The notes beneath the pieces were generated by a model that did no database searches, was not told where the DNA came from, and worked only from the letters and a program-made list of their open reading frames with translations. 8,066 nt of DNA from Thermomicrobiaceae bacterium (GTDB lineage Bacteria > Chloroflexota > Chloroflexia > Thermomicrobiales > Thermomicrobiaceae). Below, one piece after another: positions 1 to 6,543 of the stretch; the first letter of the stretch is position 1; every line of letters begins with the position of its first letter. Both the position numbers and the translations under genes were made by a program. The DNA is taken from assembly GCA_007122555.1 (NCBI GenBank), contig SKTL01000072.1, positions 1 to 8,066 on the forward strand, given 5' to 3'.

Positions 1-1
1 A

Positions 2-571
2 CGGTTCGGATTGCCGGGACCGGTGATTTTCAACGTCGGCGGCCTGGATGTTCGCAAGAACGTGGAGACGCTGGTTCGCGCTTTTGCCGCGTCTCTACCC
101 GATCTCGACAAAGATACAAGGCTGGTGATCGCCGGAAGCGCCCACACTGGAAATCGACGGCTTTATCCGCCACTGGAACCCGTAATCGAAGAACTCGGGA
201 TATCCGATTACGTGGTGCTCACCGGGCGAATTAGCGAGGCCGATAAATTGCGTTTCTACAATCTGGCGGATCTCTACGTCTTCACGTCGCTGTACGAGGG
301 ATTCGGGTTGTCGCCACTGGAGGCGATGGCGTGCGGCGCTCCGGTGATCTGCTCGAACCGATCCAGCTTGCCGGAAGTAGTTGGAGAAGGTGGAATTCTG
401 GTCGATCCTGAGCCAGCCAAGATCGCCGGCGCAATGAGCACGGTGATGAACGATCGCTATCTGCAACGGCGACTCATCGCTCAAGGGCTGGAGCAGGCGT
501 CCAGGTTTTCCTGGGAGCGCACGGCAGCGATGACCCGCGACGTGTACCGGCAGGTGCTGGACGCGTCCTGA
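2..571 (+). CDS. GT4-family glycosyltransferase, C-terminal part (5' end outside window)
   Basis: This is the C-terminal Rossmann (GT-B) half of a retaining family 4 glycosyltransferase, which moves a sugar from a nucleotide-sugar donor, typically onto a cell-surface glycan or lipid acceptor. The frame is open to the left edge (first full codon at 2), so 189 residues are visible and the N-terminal acceptor domain lies upstream. Visible GT4 features are the domain entry [19 protein letters not shown], the strand LVIAG, and the donor-site EX7E motif in [18 protein letters not shown], with the two glutamates encoded at 296-298 and 320-322. [16 protein letters not shown] follows, as usual in the family. 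The TTG at 11 is internal, not a start. The gene ends 32 bases before the next glycosyltransferase on the same strand, so the two are probably co-transcribed. Donor and acceptor cannot be named from sequence. Family confidence is high. Confidence 0.93.
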   Translation, partial: RFGLPGPVIFNVGGLDVRKNVETLVRAFAASLPDLDKDTRLVIAGSAHTGNRRLYPPLEPVIEELGISDYVVLTGRISEADKLRFYNLADLYVFTSLYEGFGLSPLEAMACGAPVICSNRSSLPEVVGEGGILVDPEPAKIAGAMSTVMNDRYLQRRLIAQGLEQASRFSWERTAAMTRDVYRQVLDAS

Positions 572-593
572 CTCGTCTGAACCAGTAATTGGC

Positions 594-598
594 AGGGA
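594..598 (+). promoter_or_regulatory. Ribosome binding site deciding the start of the second glycosyltransferase
   Basis: AGGGA lies 5 bases before a GTG at 604. The upstream in-frame TTG at 589 has no comparable purine run in front of it. Starting at 604 gives MRILMISKAL, a normal GT4 N-terminus, whereas 589 would add five non-conserved residues. Confidence 0.7.
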
Positions 599-603
599 CT
601 TCT

Positions 604-1737
604 GTGCGTATCCTCATGATCTCCAAGGCGCTTGTCACCGGCGTGTATCAACGAAAGCTCGAGGAACTGGCCGCGTTGCCGGATGTCGAACTCATGGTGG
701 TCGTGCCTCCGTACTGGTACGAGGAGCGGGTTGGAGTCCAGCGTTTTGAACGCGCTTACACCTCTGGCTATCAACTCGTCGAATATCCGATGTGGTTCAA
801 CGGTCGCCATCACATCCATTTCTATCCCGGTATCGGACGGATCATTCGTTCGTTCAAGCCGGACATTCTGCATATCGATGAAGAGCCATACAACTGGGTA
901 ACGCTTCATGCGGCGATCCTTGGGCGGCTTGCCAGGGCAAAGGTGATGTTCTTCTCCTGGCAGAACCTGTACCGGCGATATCCGATCCCCTTCCGCATGA
1001 TCGAGCTCTCGAACTACCGTCTCTGCGCAGCTGGAGTCGCCGGCAATCGAGAGGCAGTGGAAGTGCTGCGCCGGAAGGGCTATCGGGGCCCGCTCGATGT
1101 GATTCCGCAGTTCGGAGTTGATCCGGAGATCTACACGCCGCGAGATCAATCCGCGCCGAACGAGCGGCCAGTCATCGGCTACGCCGGCCGACTGGTGAAC
1201 GAGAAAGGCGTCGATGTCCTCATTGAGGCTGTCGCCCGCCTCAAATCGCGAGCGCCTCGCTTGCAGATCATCGGAAACGGAAGCGAACGGAGCCGGTTGG
1301 AGCACCTGGCGTCGTACAAAGGGATTCGCGATCGGGTCACGTTTCGCGGTCAGATTGCCTCGGCCGATATGCCGGAAGCGATACGCCAGCTCGACCTTCT
1401 GGTTATACCGTCGCGCACTCGACCGAACTGGAAAGAGCAGTTCGGCCGGATCATCATCGAGGCGATGGCGTCCGGGGTTCCGGTGCTCGGATCCGACTCT
1501 GGGGAAATCCCCAACGTCATCGGCAATCCGGATCTCGTCTTCCCGGAAGATAACGTGGATGCACTCACCCGCAAGCTGGATCAGCTCGTTGCTGACCAGG
1601 AATTGCGCCTCGAGCTCTCGAAATGGGCGCGGCAGCGCGTACTGGATCACTTCACGCAGGCGAGCGTGGCGCGTCGGTACTACAACGTCTATCGAATGAT
1701 GCTCGAGGGACCGGCCGCGGCGATGGAGAAGGAATGA
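604..1737 (+). CDS. GT4-family glycosyltransferase
   Basis: This is a complete 377-residue GT-B glycosyltransferase of family 4, a usual length for the family, and probably a cytoplasmic or membrane-peripheral enzyme of glycan assembly. The N-terminal acceptor-side domain (about 1-180) begins MRILMISKAL and contains the strand KPDILHIDEEP near 85-95. The donor-side domain begins near 189 with PVIGYAGRLVNEKGVDVLIEA, including the conserved Arg196 and Lys201, followed by LQIIGNG (220-226). The EX7E pair is E278 and E286 within KEQFGRIIIEAMASGVPVLGSDSGEIP. No signal peptide or membrane segment is seen. I chose the GTG at 604 because of its Shine-Dalgarno sequence; a TTG at 589 is the alternative. 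The stop overlaps the start of the flavin-reductase gene (ATGA at 1734-1737), implying translational coupling. The segment NWKEQFGR before the EX7E motif may help subfamily placement, but the sugar and acceptor are unknown. Confidence 0.94.
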   Translation: MRILMISKALVTGVYQRKLEELAALPDVELMVVVPPYWYEERVGVQRFERAYTSGYQLVEYPMWFNGRHHIHFYPGIGRIIRSFKPDILHIDEEPYNWVTLHAAILGRLARAKVMFFSWQNLYRRYPIPFRMIELSNYRLCAAGVAGNREAVEVLRRKGYRGPLDVIPQFGVDPEIYTPRDQSAPNERPVIGYAGRLVNEKGVDVLIEAVARLKSRAPRLQIIGNGSERSRLEHLASYKGIRDRVTFRGQIASADMPEAIRQLDLLVIPSRTRPNWKEQFGRIIIEAMASGVPVLGSDSGEIPNVIGNPDLVFPEDNVDALTRKLDQLVADQELRLELSKWARQRVLDHFTQASVARRYYNVYRMMLEGPAAAMEKE

Positions 1738-2306
1738 GCAAGCGGATCCTGAGTCAGTCCAGCTGGCTGAGATTACTGGAGCCCGGACCGCTCGTGCTGG
1801 TCACCAGCATGTTCCGGAGTCACCCGAACGTAATGACGGCGGCCTGGGTCTCCCCGATCGGCTTTGACCCGCCGATGATCCAGCTGGCGATTCATCCCGG
1901 CCGGCTCACACACGAACTGGTCAGCAAGTCGGAAATGTTCGGGTTGAGTGTCCCGACCATGGACCTGATCCGCGCGGTGCATCGGTGCGGGGTGATTTCC
2001 GGAAATGATCAGGACAAGTTTGAGGCGTCTGGCCTGACGCCGATTGATCCGCACGAGATTGAGGCGCCGCGCATTCACGAATGCGTCGCCCACCTCGAAT
2101 GCGGGGTGCTCCAGCGTGTGTCGCTCGCTGATCATGATCTTTTTATCGGCCGGATTCTGACTGCCGAAGCCGATGCAGATTACTTCGGGGATCGCTGGTA
2201 TGCCGATCAGGAGCTTCCGCTGGTTCACCACATCGCAGCGGAGCATTATTCCGGAATGACCCGCAGCTACGCGGTCAATCTCGACGAGGATGCAGACGAA
2301 TCGTAA
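1734..2306 (+). CDS. Flavin reductase-like domain protein (FMN-binding)
   Basis: This 190-residue protein resembles the flavin reductase-like / flavoredoxin family, split-barrel proteins that bind FMN and either reduce free flavin or pass electrons to a partner. Visible features are the N-terminal strand PLVLVTS (19-25), the FMN-site region NVMTAAWVSPIGFDPPMIQLAI (two pieces around 32-53), HPGRLTHELV with a later FGLSVP (69-74), and the C-terminal PLVHHIAAEHYS (162-173) common in this family. The ATG at 1734 has GGAG at 1725-1728, five bases upstream, inside the preceding gene. An open frame extends further upstream to 1623, but this lies inside the glycosyltransferase in another frame and has no such site. 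No NAD(P)H-binding domain is fused to it. The 4-base overlap ties it to a glycosyltransferase operon, an unusual partner; its substrate is unknown. The family call is good and the precise activity is not resolved. Confidence 0.87.
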   Translation: MSKRILSQSSWLRLLEPGPLVLVTSMFRSHPNVMTAAWVSPIGFDPPMIQLAIHPGRLTHELVSKSEMFGLSVPTMDLIRAVHRCGVISGNDQDKFEASGLTPIDPHEIEAPRIHECVAHLECGVLQRVSLADHDLFIGRILTAEADADYFGDRWYADQELPLVHHIAAEHYSGMTRSYAVNLDEDADES

Positions 2307-2310
2307 AGCT

Positions 2311-2330
2311 GGCCCGAGTGGTGGCGGGTC
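2311..2330. terminator. Possible weak bidirectional terminator hairpin between converging genes
   Basis: GGCCCG at 2311-2316 can pair with CGGGTC at 2325-2330 (five Watson-Crick pairs and one G-T) around an 8-base loop. It sits in the 23-base gap between the converging stop codons and overlaps the last base of the - strand stop. There is no T-run on either side, so it is not a classical intrinsic terminator. The pairing is seen; termination is a guess from position. Confidence 0.25.
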
Positions 2331-3133
2331 TAGTTCTCCTTCGCCAGTCCGAACGAGACGACGTCGGGGTTCGGCCCGACCGGAAGCGCCATCGCGCGCG
2401 CGACCCGATTCGCGAGATCGAGCCATCCCTTGCGCGCGTTTTTCGTCAATCGCGTCTTCTGATCGTTGAGCAGCTCGGTCAGGTGCTCACGGTCGATCTC
2501 CAGATCCCCTGAGACGTTGCGTCGAAGCTCCCGTCGGCGATCGTCGGAGACCGAACTCGCTTGCCGAAGCGACTCGACCATCCGGCGGATTTCGCTCTGA
2601 TCTGATTCAAGAAGCGCAGTCGGGGCAACGAACAGGTGCGTAGGGATCGCCATTGAGGTCAGGATAAACCAGGCTCGTACGAGATCTTCGTTATAGGTGT
2701 CGGCATCCGGGCGCATTGCCGCGGCGCCGTCAAGAATCGTCACTTCGGACTTCTGCTGAGACCGATTCCAGTCGACGACATCGATTCCGTAGAAATGGTG
2801 AACTGTCGCACGGGCGAGCGCTTCAGCAGCCGGGCAGACATCTCCAAGCTGTACCGTGGCGTGTTCAACCTCGTCCGGACGCTGAGTCGTACGCATGACG
2901 AACGGGCCGCGATGAGTCGACACCAGCGCCAGATCCGCGACCACCGAATGCGTTTCGAGAAGTCGGGTTGCGTCGATCGCGTCGACCAGGGCGCAGGCAT
3001 CACCGTCAACCAGGAACTCGTCGGTCACCCGATCTCGGAGAATCAACCAGTCGGGAGTATCGAGCCAGCCAGCCTGAAAGGGGTAGCTGATCTGACTTGT
3101 GGCGGCGTTCGCCTCGAGAAAACAGTTAATCAT
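2330..3133 (-). CDS. MqnA/MqnD-like protein (divergent; ligand unknown)
   Basis: This 267-residue protein reads like a diverged member of the MqnA/MqnD family, which has a periplasmic-binding-protein type II fold. Its known members include chorismate dehydratase of the futalosine menaquinone pathway. Family-like stretches in order are a first-lobe segment with VVADLALVSTHRGPFVMRTT (64-83, where typical MqnA has a 'DvALvSs' strand followed by an S-R-GPV strand), VTILDGAAAMRP (131-142, like the 'llIGDaAl' element), and LVRAWFILTSMAIPTHLFVAP (151-171, like the 'W..lTGLPfvfa.w' element). A charged helical C-terminus follows. No signal peptide is apparent, so it is likely cytoplasmic. The start is the ATG at 3133, 25 bases after the recG stop; the Shine-Dalgarno is weak (GGA directly before ATG, another GGA ten bases back). 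It is the last gene of the fak-recG run. I recognise the fold better than the function: chorismate dehydratase activity should not be assumed, and a related small-molecule-binding protein is equally possible. Confidence 0.6.
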   Translation of the reverse strand: MINCFLEANAATSQISYPFQAGWLDTPDWLILRDRVTDEFLVDGDACALVDAIDATRLLETHSVVADLALVSTHRGPFVMRTTQRPDEVEHATVQLGDVCPAAEALARATVHHFYGIDVVDWNRSQQKSEVTILDGAAAMRPDADTYNEDLVRAWFILTSMAIPTHLFVAPTALLESDQSEIRRMVESLRQASSVSDDRRRELRRNVSGDLEIDREHLTELLNDQKTRLTKNARKGWLDLANRVARAMALPVGPNPDVVSFGLAKEN

Positions 3134-3158
3134 TCCGTCTCATTCCATGATGCGTCAA

Positions 3159-5606
3159 TTAGCTCAGATCTCCCATGCCGTCGATCCAGAAGCGCTGCAC
3201 CGCGCTGCGCAATTCGATGTGTTCCGGGAGGTCGAGATCCGGGTCGCTATCTAGTATCTGCTGCGCTTCGGTCCGCGCGGCATTCAGCGTAATCATATCG
3301 CCCAGCACGGCGAATTCGAGCTCCGGGATGCCGCTCTGGCGAGTGCCGAAGAACTCGCCCGGACCGCGAAGCTCCAGGTCGACCTCCGCCAGGCGAAAGC
3401 CATCCTGCGTTTCCACGATCGCATCTAGCCGCCGCTGGCTGGCGCCTCCTTCAGAATCGTCGCTGGTGACCAGGATGCAGTATGATCTGGCGCCGCCGCG
3501 CCCGACCCGCCCGCGGAACTGGTGCAGCTGTGAGAGGCCGAACCGCTCGGCGCCCTCGATCACCATGACCGTTGCGTTCGGAACGTCTATACCGACTTCG
3601 ACAACCGACGTCGCCACCAGAACATCTATCTCGTGGTCACGGAACTTCGTCATGATTTCGTCTTTTTCGCCGGATTTCATTCTCCCGTGGAGAAGCCCCA
3701 CTCGTAGATCCGGAAACACCTCCTTGCTGAGGCGTTCCGCCTCAGACGTGGCGGCTTTGACGTCAAGGCGCTCGGATTCCTCTACCAGTGGGTAAATGAT
3801 GAATGCCTGCCTGCCCTCGTGAACCTGTTCACGGATGAACTGATGGACCTCGGGCCGTTTCCGGCCGCTGGTGCGCCGGGTGACAATCGACTGACGGCCC
3901 GGCGGGAGTTCGTCGATGATCGAGACGTCCAGATCACCGTGCAGCACGAGCGCCAGACTTCGCGGAATCGGGGTAGCCGTCATGACCAGTATGTCCGGAT
4001 TCAACCCCTTCGATCGCAATCGGGCCCTCTGGCGGACGCCGAAGCGATGCTGCTCGTCGATAATCGCCAGCCCGAGGCTCCGGAAATCGACGCGTTCCTC
4101 CAGAATGGCGTGGGTGCCGATGAGGATGCTGATCGTTCCGTCAGCGAGCCCCTTGTCGATCTCACGACGTCGTGACGCGGGGGTGCTGCCGGTCAATAAT
4201 GCGCTGCTCGGCCGGTTTGCCGACGGCAACTGTCCGAAGATCTGCTCAAATGTCCTGGCGTGTTGCTCGGCGAGGATCTCGGTCGGCGCCAGGATTGCAA
4301 CCTGCGCATCGCATGACACCACCACGTACGCGGCAATGGCCGCCACGACGGTCTTCCCCGAGCCGACATCACCCTGAAGCAAGCGACTCATCGGCTCGTC
4401 TCGCGCCAGATCTTCCAGAATCTCGTGTAGCGATCGTTCCTGGGCGTCAGTCAGCTTGAACGGGAGCGATTGTTTGAAGTACTGCACCCGCTTGGGATCG
4501 GGCGGAAACGACTGCCCCTGCTGCTTTTGCCATTCGGTCTTTCGCCGAAGTAACCCGTATTGCAGGACGAGAAACTCGTCGAACGCCAGGCGCGCCCGCG
4601 CCTGGCGGTGTTCGCTCATATTCTGGGGATAGTGAAGCGCTTCCAGCGCTCGACCAAGATCCATGAGATTGTGGCGATTGCGCATCGCCGGCGTAAGTGG
4701 ATCAGTGATGTAATCACGGGCGATATCGAGCGCTCGTCGCGTCAGGTTGCGCACCTGCTTCTGAAACAATCCGCGGACCAGCGGGTAGAACGGGACAAGT
4801 CGACCGGTATGGATCGTTTCGCCTTCCAGCTTTTCCCATTCGGGGTTACGCAGGCACGGCTTCCCGCTCTGTCGTTCGATCTTGCCGCTTACCGCGATCT
4901 CAACGCCCTGGTGCAGCTGATTCAGAACGTATGGGTTAAAGAAAATGACCGGCAATGACCCCGATTGATCGGTAATCGTGACCGTGACCATCCTGGCGTT
5001 GTTGCGGGTGCGCTGCTCCTGGACGTCGGTGACTCGGCCGCGGACGGTGTACTCGCCATTGAACCTGACACTGTTGATCGGGCTCAGGCGAGTGTAATCC
5101 TCGTGCCGGCGAGGAACCATGTAGAGGAGATCGCGCACGGTCTTGACACCGAGCAACTTGAGCTGGTCCTTGCGGTTGTCCCCGACACCGGGAATTCTGG
5201 ATACGGGGTCGTCGAGCGAATCGAGCTTCACGGCGCTCGGGCGTCTGGATGGCTGCTGACGTGGGACTCTCGCCGGTCGGGTCACTGGCGGCTCAGGCTC
5301 CGGCGTCCCCGTTGCCGCCTGCTCAGACATCCCCGGTACTGAATTGACGATCTGTTCGGCATGGGATACGCGGTCGGCCCGAACCGAATGGGGGAGATCG
5401 CTGTATCCGGCGAATGTCAGCGCGAGCTCGTTGAAGATCGCCGTCGCTTTGTCGGTTTGCTGGGCCTCTCCGGCGATTCTTCGGACAAACGCTTCCAACC
5501 CGCCGCTCATGGCCGAGTCATCGAATTGCTTGCGCCGTTCCAGGCGCAAGACTTTCCGGAGTAGTTCGAGGCGTTCAGTCAACGCACTGGCCGTTGCATC
5601 TGGCAT
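3159..5606 (-). CDS. recG: ATP-dependent DNA helicase RecG, with N-terminal extension
   Basis: RecG is a superfamily 2 double-strand DNA translocase that regresses stalled replication forks and processes branched recombination intermediates. The 815 residues show, in order: an N-terminal helical, charged extension (1-105); a basic Pro/Arg linker (106-126); the start of the wedge domain with VSRIPGVGDNRKDQLKLLGV (135-154); an OB-fold (about 185-255); helicase domain 1 with Walker A GDVGSGKT (412-419), the DEQH box (517-520) and motif III TATPIPRSL (543-551); helicase domain 2 with DVLVATSVVEVGIDVPNA (661-678) and motif VI QFRGRVGRGG (696-705); and the RecG tail GTRQSGIPEL (754-763). All catalytic motifs look intact. 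E. coli RecG is 693 residues, so the excess is the extension, also known from Thermotoga RecG. The gene follows degV by 63 bases and precedes the MqnA-like gene. The ATG at 5606 is used; the best Shine-Dalgarno candidate is unusually far upstream (see the 5607-5626 entry). Confidence 0.97.
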   Translation of the reverse strand: MPDATASALTERLELLRKVLRLERRKQFDDSAMSGGLEAFVRRIAGEAQQTDKATAIFNELALTFAGYSDLPHSVRADRVSHAEQIVNSVPGMSEQAATGTPEPEPPVTRPARVPRQQPSRRPSAVKLDSLDDPVSRIPGVGDNRKDQLKLLGVKTVRDLLYMVPRRHEDYTRLSPINSVRFNGEYTVRGRVTDVQEQRTRNNARMVTVTITDQSGSLPVIFFNPYVLNQLHQGVEIAVSGKIERQSGKPCLRNPEWEKLEGETIHTGRLVPFYPLVRGLFQKQVRNLTRRALDIARDYITDPLTPAMRNRHNLMDLGRALEALHYPQNMSEHRQARARLAFDEFLVLQYGLLRRKTEWQKQQGQSFPPDPKRVQYFKQSLPFKLTDAQERSLHEILEDLARDEPMSRLLQGDVGSGKTVVAAIAAYVVVSCDAQVAILAPTEILAEQHARTFEQIFGQLPSANRPSSALLTGSTPASRRREIDKGLADGTISILIGTHAILEERVDFRSLGLAIIDEQHRFGVRQRARLRSKGLNPDILVMTATPIPRSLALVLHGDLDVSIIDELPPGRQSIVTRRTSGRKRPEVHQFIREQVHEGRQAFIIYPLVEESERLDVKAATSEAERLSKEVFPDLRVGLLHGRMKSGEKDEIMTKFRDHEIDVLVATSVVEVGIDVPNATVMVIEGAERFGLSQLHQFRGRVGRGGARSYCILVTSDDSEGGASQRRLDAIVETQDGFRLAEVDLELRGPGEFFGTRQSGIPELEFAVLGDMITLNAARTEAQQILDSDPDLDLPEHIELRSAVQRFWIDGMGDLS

Positions 5607-5626
5607 AGGCGATCGCCTGTCACCTT
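5607..5626 (-). promoter_or_regulatory. recG leader: distant Shine-Dalgarno followed by a 12-base palindrome abutting the ATG
   Basis: Read on the - strand, AAGGTGA (5620-5626) is followed by C and then the perfect palindrome AGGCGATCGCCT (5607-5618), which touches the recG ATG. The ribosome site is 13 bases from the start, longer than usual. The palindrome could form an AGGC/GCCT stem with a GATC loop and so shorten the effective distance, or hold back initiation. The sequence is directly seen; a regulatory role is inference. Confidence 0.4.
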
Positions 5627-5669
5627 GCGACGTCGGTTCGCTGACTGAATCTTACCGAAGTCTGAGCGA

Positions 5670-6521
5670 TCACTTCGGGGAGACAAGCCCGGTAAATCCG
5701 GTCAGTCCCGGTCCGCCGTAGGCTCCGATGACGGTACCGATCTGACCGGTCACAACCTCAATCTCGGGCTGTATCTCCTTAATTCGTTCAACCAGTCTGG
5801 TCGCTTCGTTCGGCGCATCGAGGTGGAGCACGGCCACACGGTCGAACGGCTGTGACTCTTCGAATGTCGTGGCCAGTCGTTCCAGCGCCCGCCGGTAGGT
5901 CCGCACCCGTTCCACTGGTTCAACGACACCGTCACGCACTTGTACGATCGGTTTGAGCTGAAGTGCCGACCCAAGCATCGCGGCGGCGCGGCCAATCCGA
6001 CCGCCTTTGCGCAAGTACTCCAGCGTCTCGAGCGTGGCGAAGAGGCGCTGGTTTTGTTTGCGCTGCTCAATGTATGACGCAATCTCTCCGGCTGATTTGC
6101 CCGCCTTCGCCATCTCCGCGGCTTCCAGCGCCAGAAACCCGATGCCCATTGAGACGGTTGTCGAGTCGATGACGTGGATCGCGTCGCTCCCAATCGCCGC
6201 CTTCGCCTGGGTCGCGGAGTTAAGCGTCCCCGAGAGTTGCGGGGAAATATGGATCGAGACGATATCGTGACCACTATCGAGAATGTCCTGATAGACGTCC
6301 CGGAATGCGCCAATCGAGGGCTGCGACGTTCGGGGGAAGACGCCGCTGCGAAGATGGGCGACGAACTCATCCTTGGACAGATCGATCCCATCCTTATAGG
6401 TCGTTCCTTCAATCTCGACGATCAAGGGAACCACGGAAATCGGAAGGTCCCCGATCCATTCAGCAATGAGATCGGCCGTGCTGTCGGTGACGATATGCAC
6501 CGGCCTGGGTTCGGAATTCAT
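5670..6521 (-). CDS. degV: DegV family fatty-acid-binding protein (FakB-like), second copy
   Basis: DegV/FakB proteins hold one fatty acid and present its carboxylate to FakA, which phosphorylates it. The 283 residues carry the family signatures in order: VTDSTADL (11-18), VVPLIVEIEG (30-39), YKDGIDL (42-48), TSQPS (65-69), HISPQLSGT (91-99), DSTTVSMGIG (119-128), LETLEYLRKGGRIG (164-177), LKPI (189-192) and VIGAYGGPG (264-272). Thr65 and Ser97 fall where the family contacts the carboxylate. The C-terminal motif has Tyr268 (codon 5718-5720) where the family normally has a His; see findings. The start is the ATG at 6521, with GGGGAG seven bases before it. An upstream start at 6593 would overlap the preceding degV by 50 bases and add non-conserved residues, so I reject it. 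It lies 22 bases after the first degV and 63 before recG. The family is certain; the acyl preference is unknown. Confidence 0.95.
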   Translation of the reverse strand: MNSEPRPVHIVTDSTADLIAEWIGDLPISVVPLIVEIEGTTYKDGIDLSKDEFVAHLRSGVFPRTSQPSIGAFRDVYQDILDSGHDIVSIHISPQLSGTLNSATQAKAAIGSDAIHVIDSTTVSMGIGFLALEAAEMAKAGKSAGEIASYIEQRKQNQRLFATLETLEYLRKGGRIGRAAAMLGSALQLKPIVQVRDGVVEPVERVRTYRRALERLATTFEESQPFDRVAVLHLDAPNEATRLVERIKEIQPEIEVVTGQIGTVIGAYGGPGLTGFTGLVSPK

Positions 6522-6528
6522 CAGACTA

Positions 6529-6534
6529 CTCCCC
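6529..6534 (-). promoter_or_regulatory. Ribosome binding site fixing the start of the second degV
   Basis: GGGGAG on the - strand lies 7 bases upstream of the ATG at 6521, inside the 22-base gap after the first degV stop. It supports 6521 over the longer in-frame start at 6593. Confidence 0.8.
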
Positions 6535-6543
6535 ACCTCTTTT

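Noticed and set aside
481..1650. A 389-codon open frame on the - strand, antisense to both glycosyltransferases
   Set aside because: Its codons lie in register opposite those of the second glycosyltransferase. In GC-rich genes TTA, CTA and TCA are rare, so that antisense frame stays open by chance. The product shows no family motif, while the + strand has complete GT4 signatures.
1773..2426. A 217-codon - strand open frame antisense to the flavin reductase gene
   Set aside because: It is codon-register antisense of the real gene, runs into the end of the converging gene, and its Arg/His-rich product has no recognisable domain.
2795..3292. A 165-codon + strand open frame across the junction of recG and the MqnA-like gene
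   Set aside because: It is in codon register opposite the MqnA-like gene, has no family motif, and crosses the boundary of two supported - strand genes.
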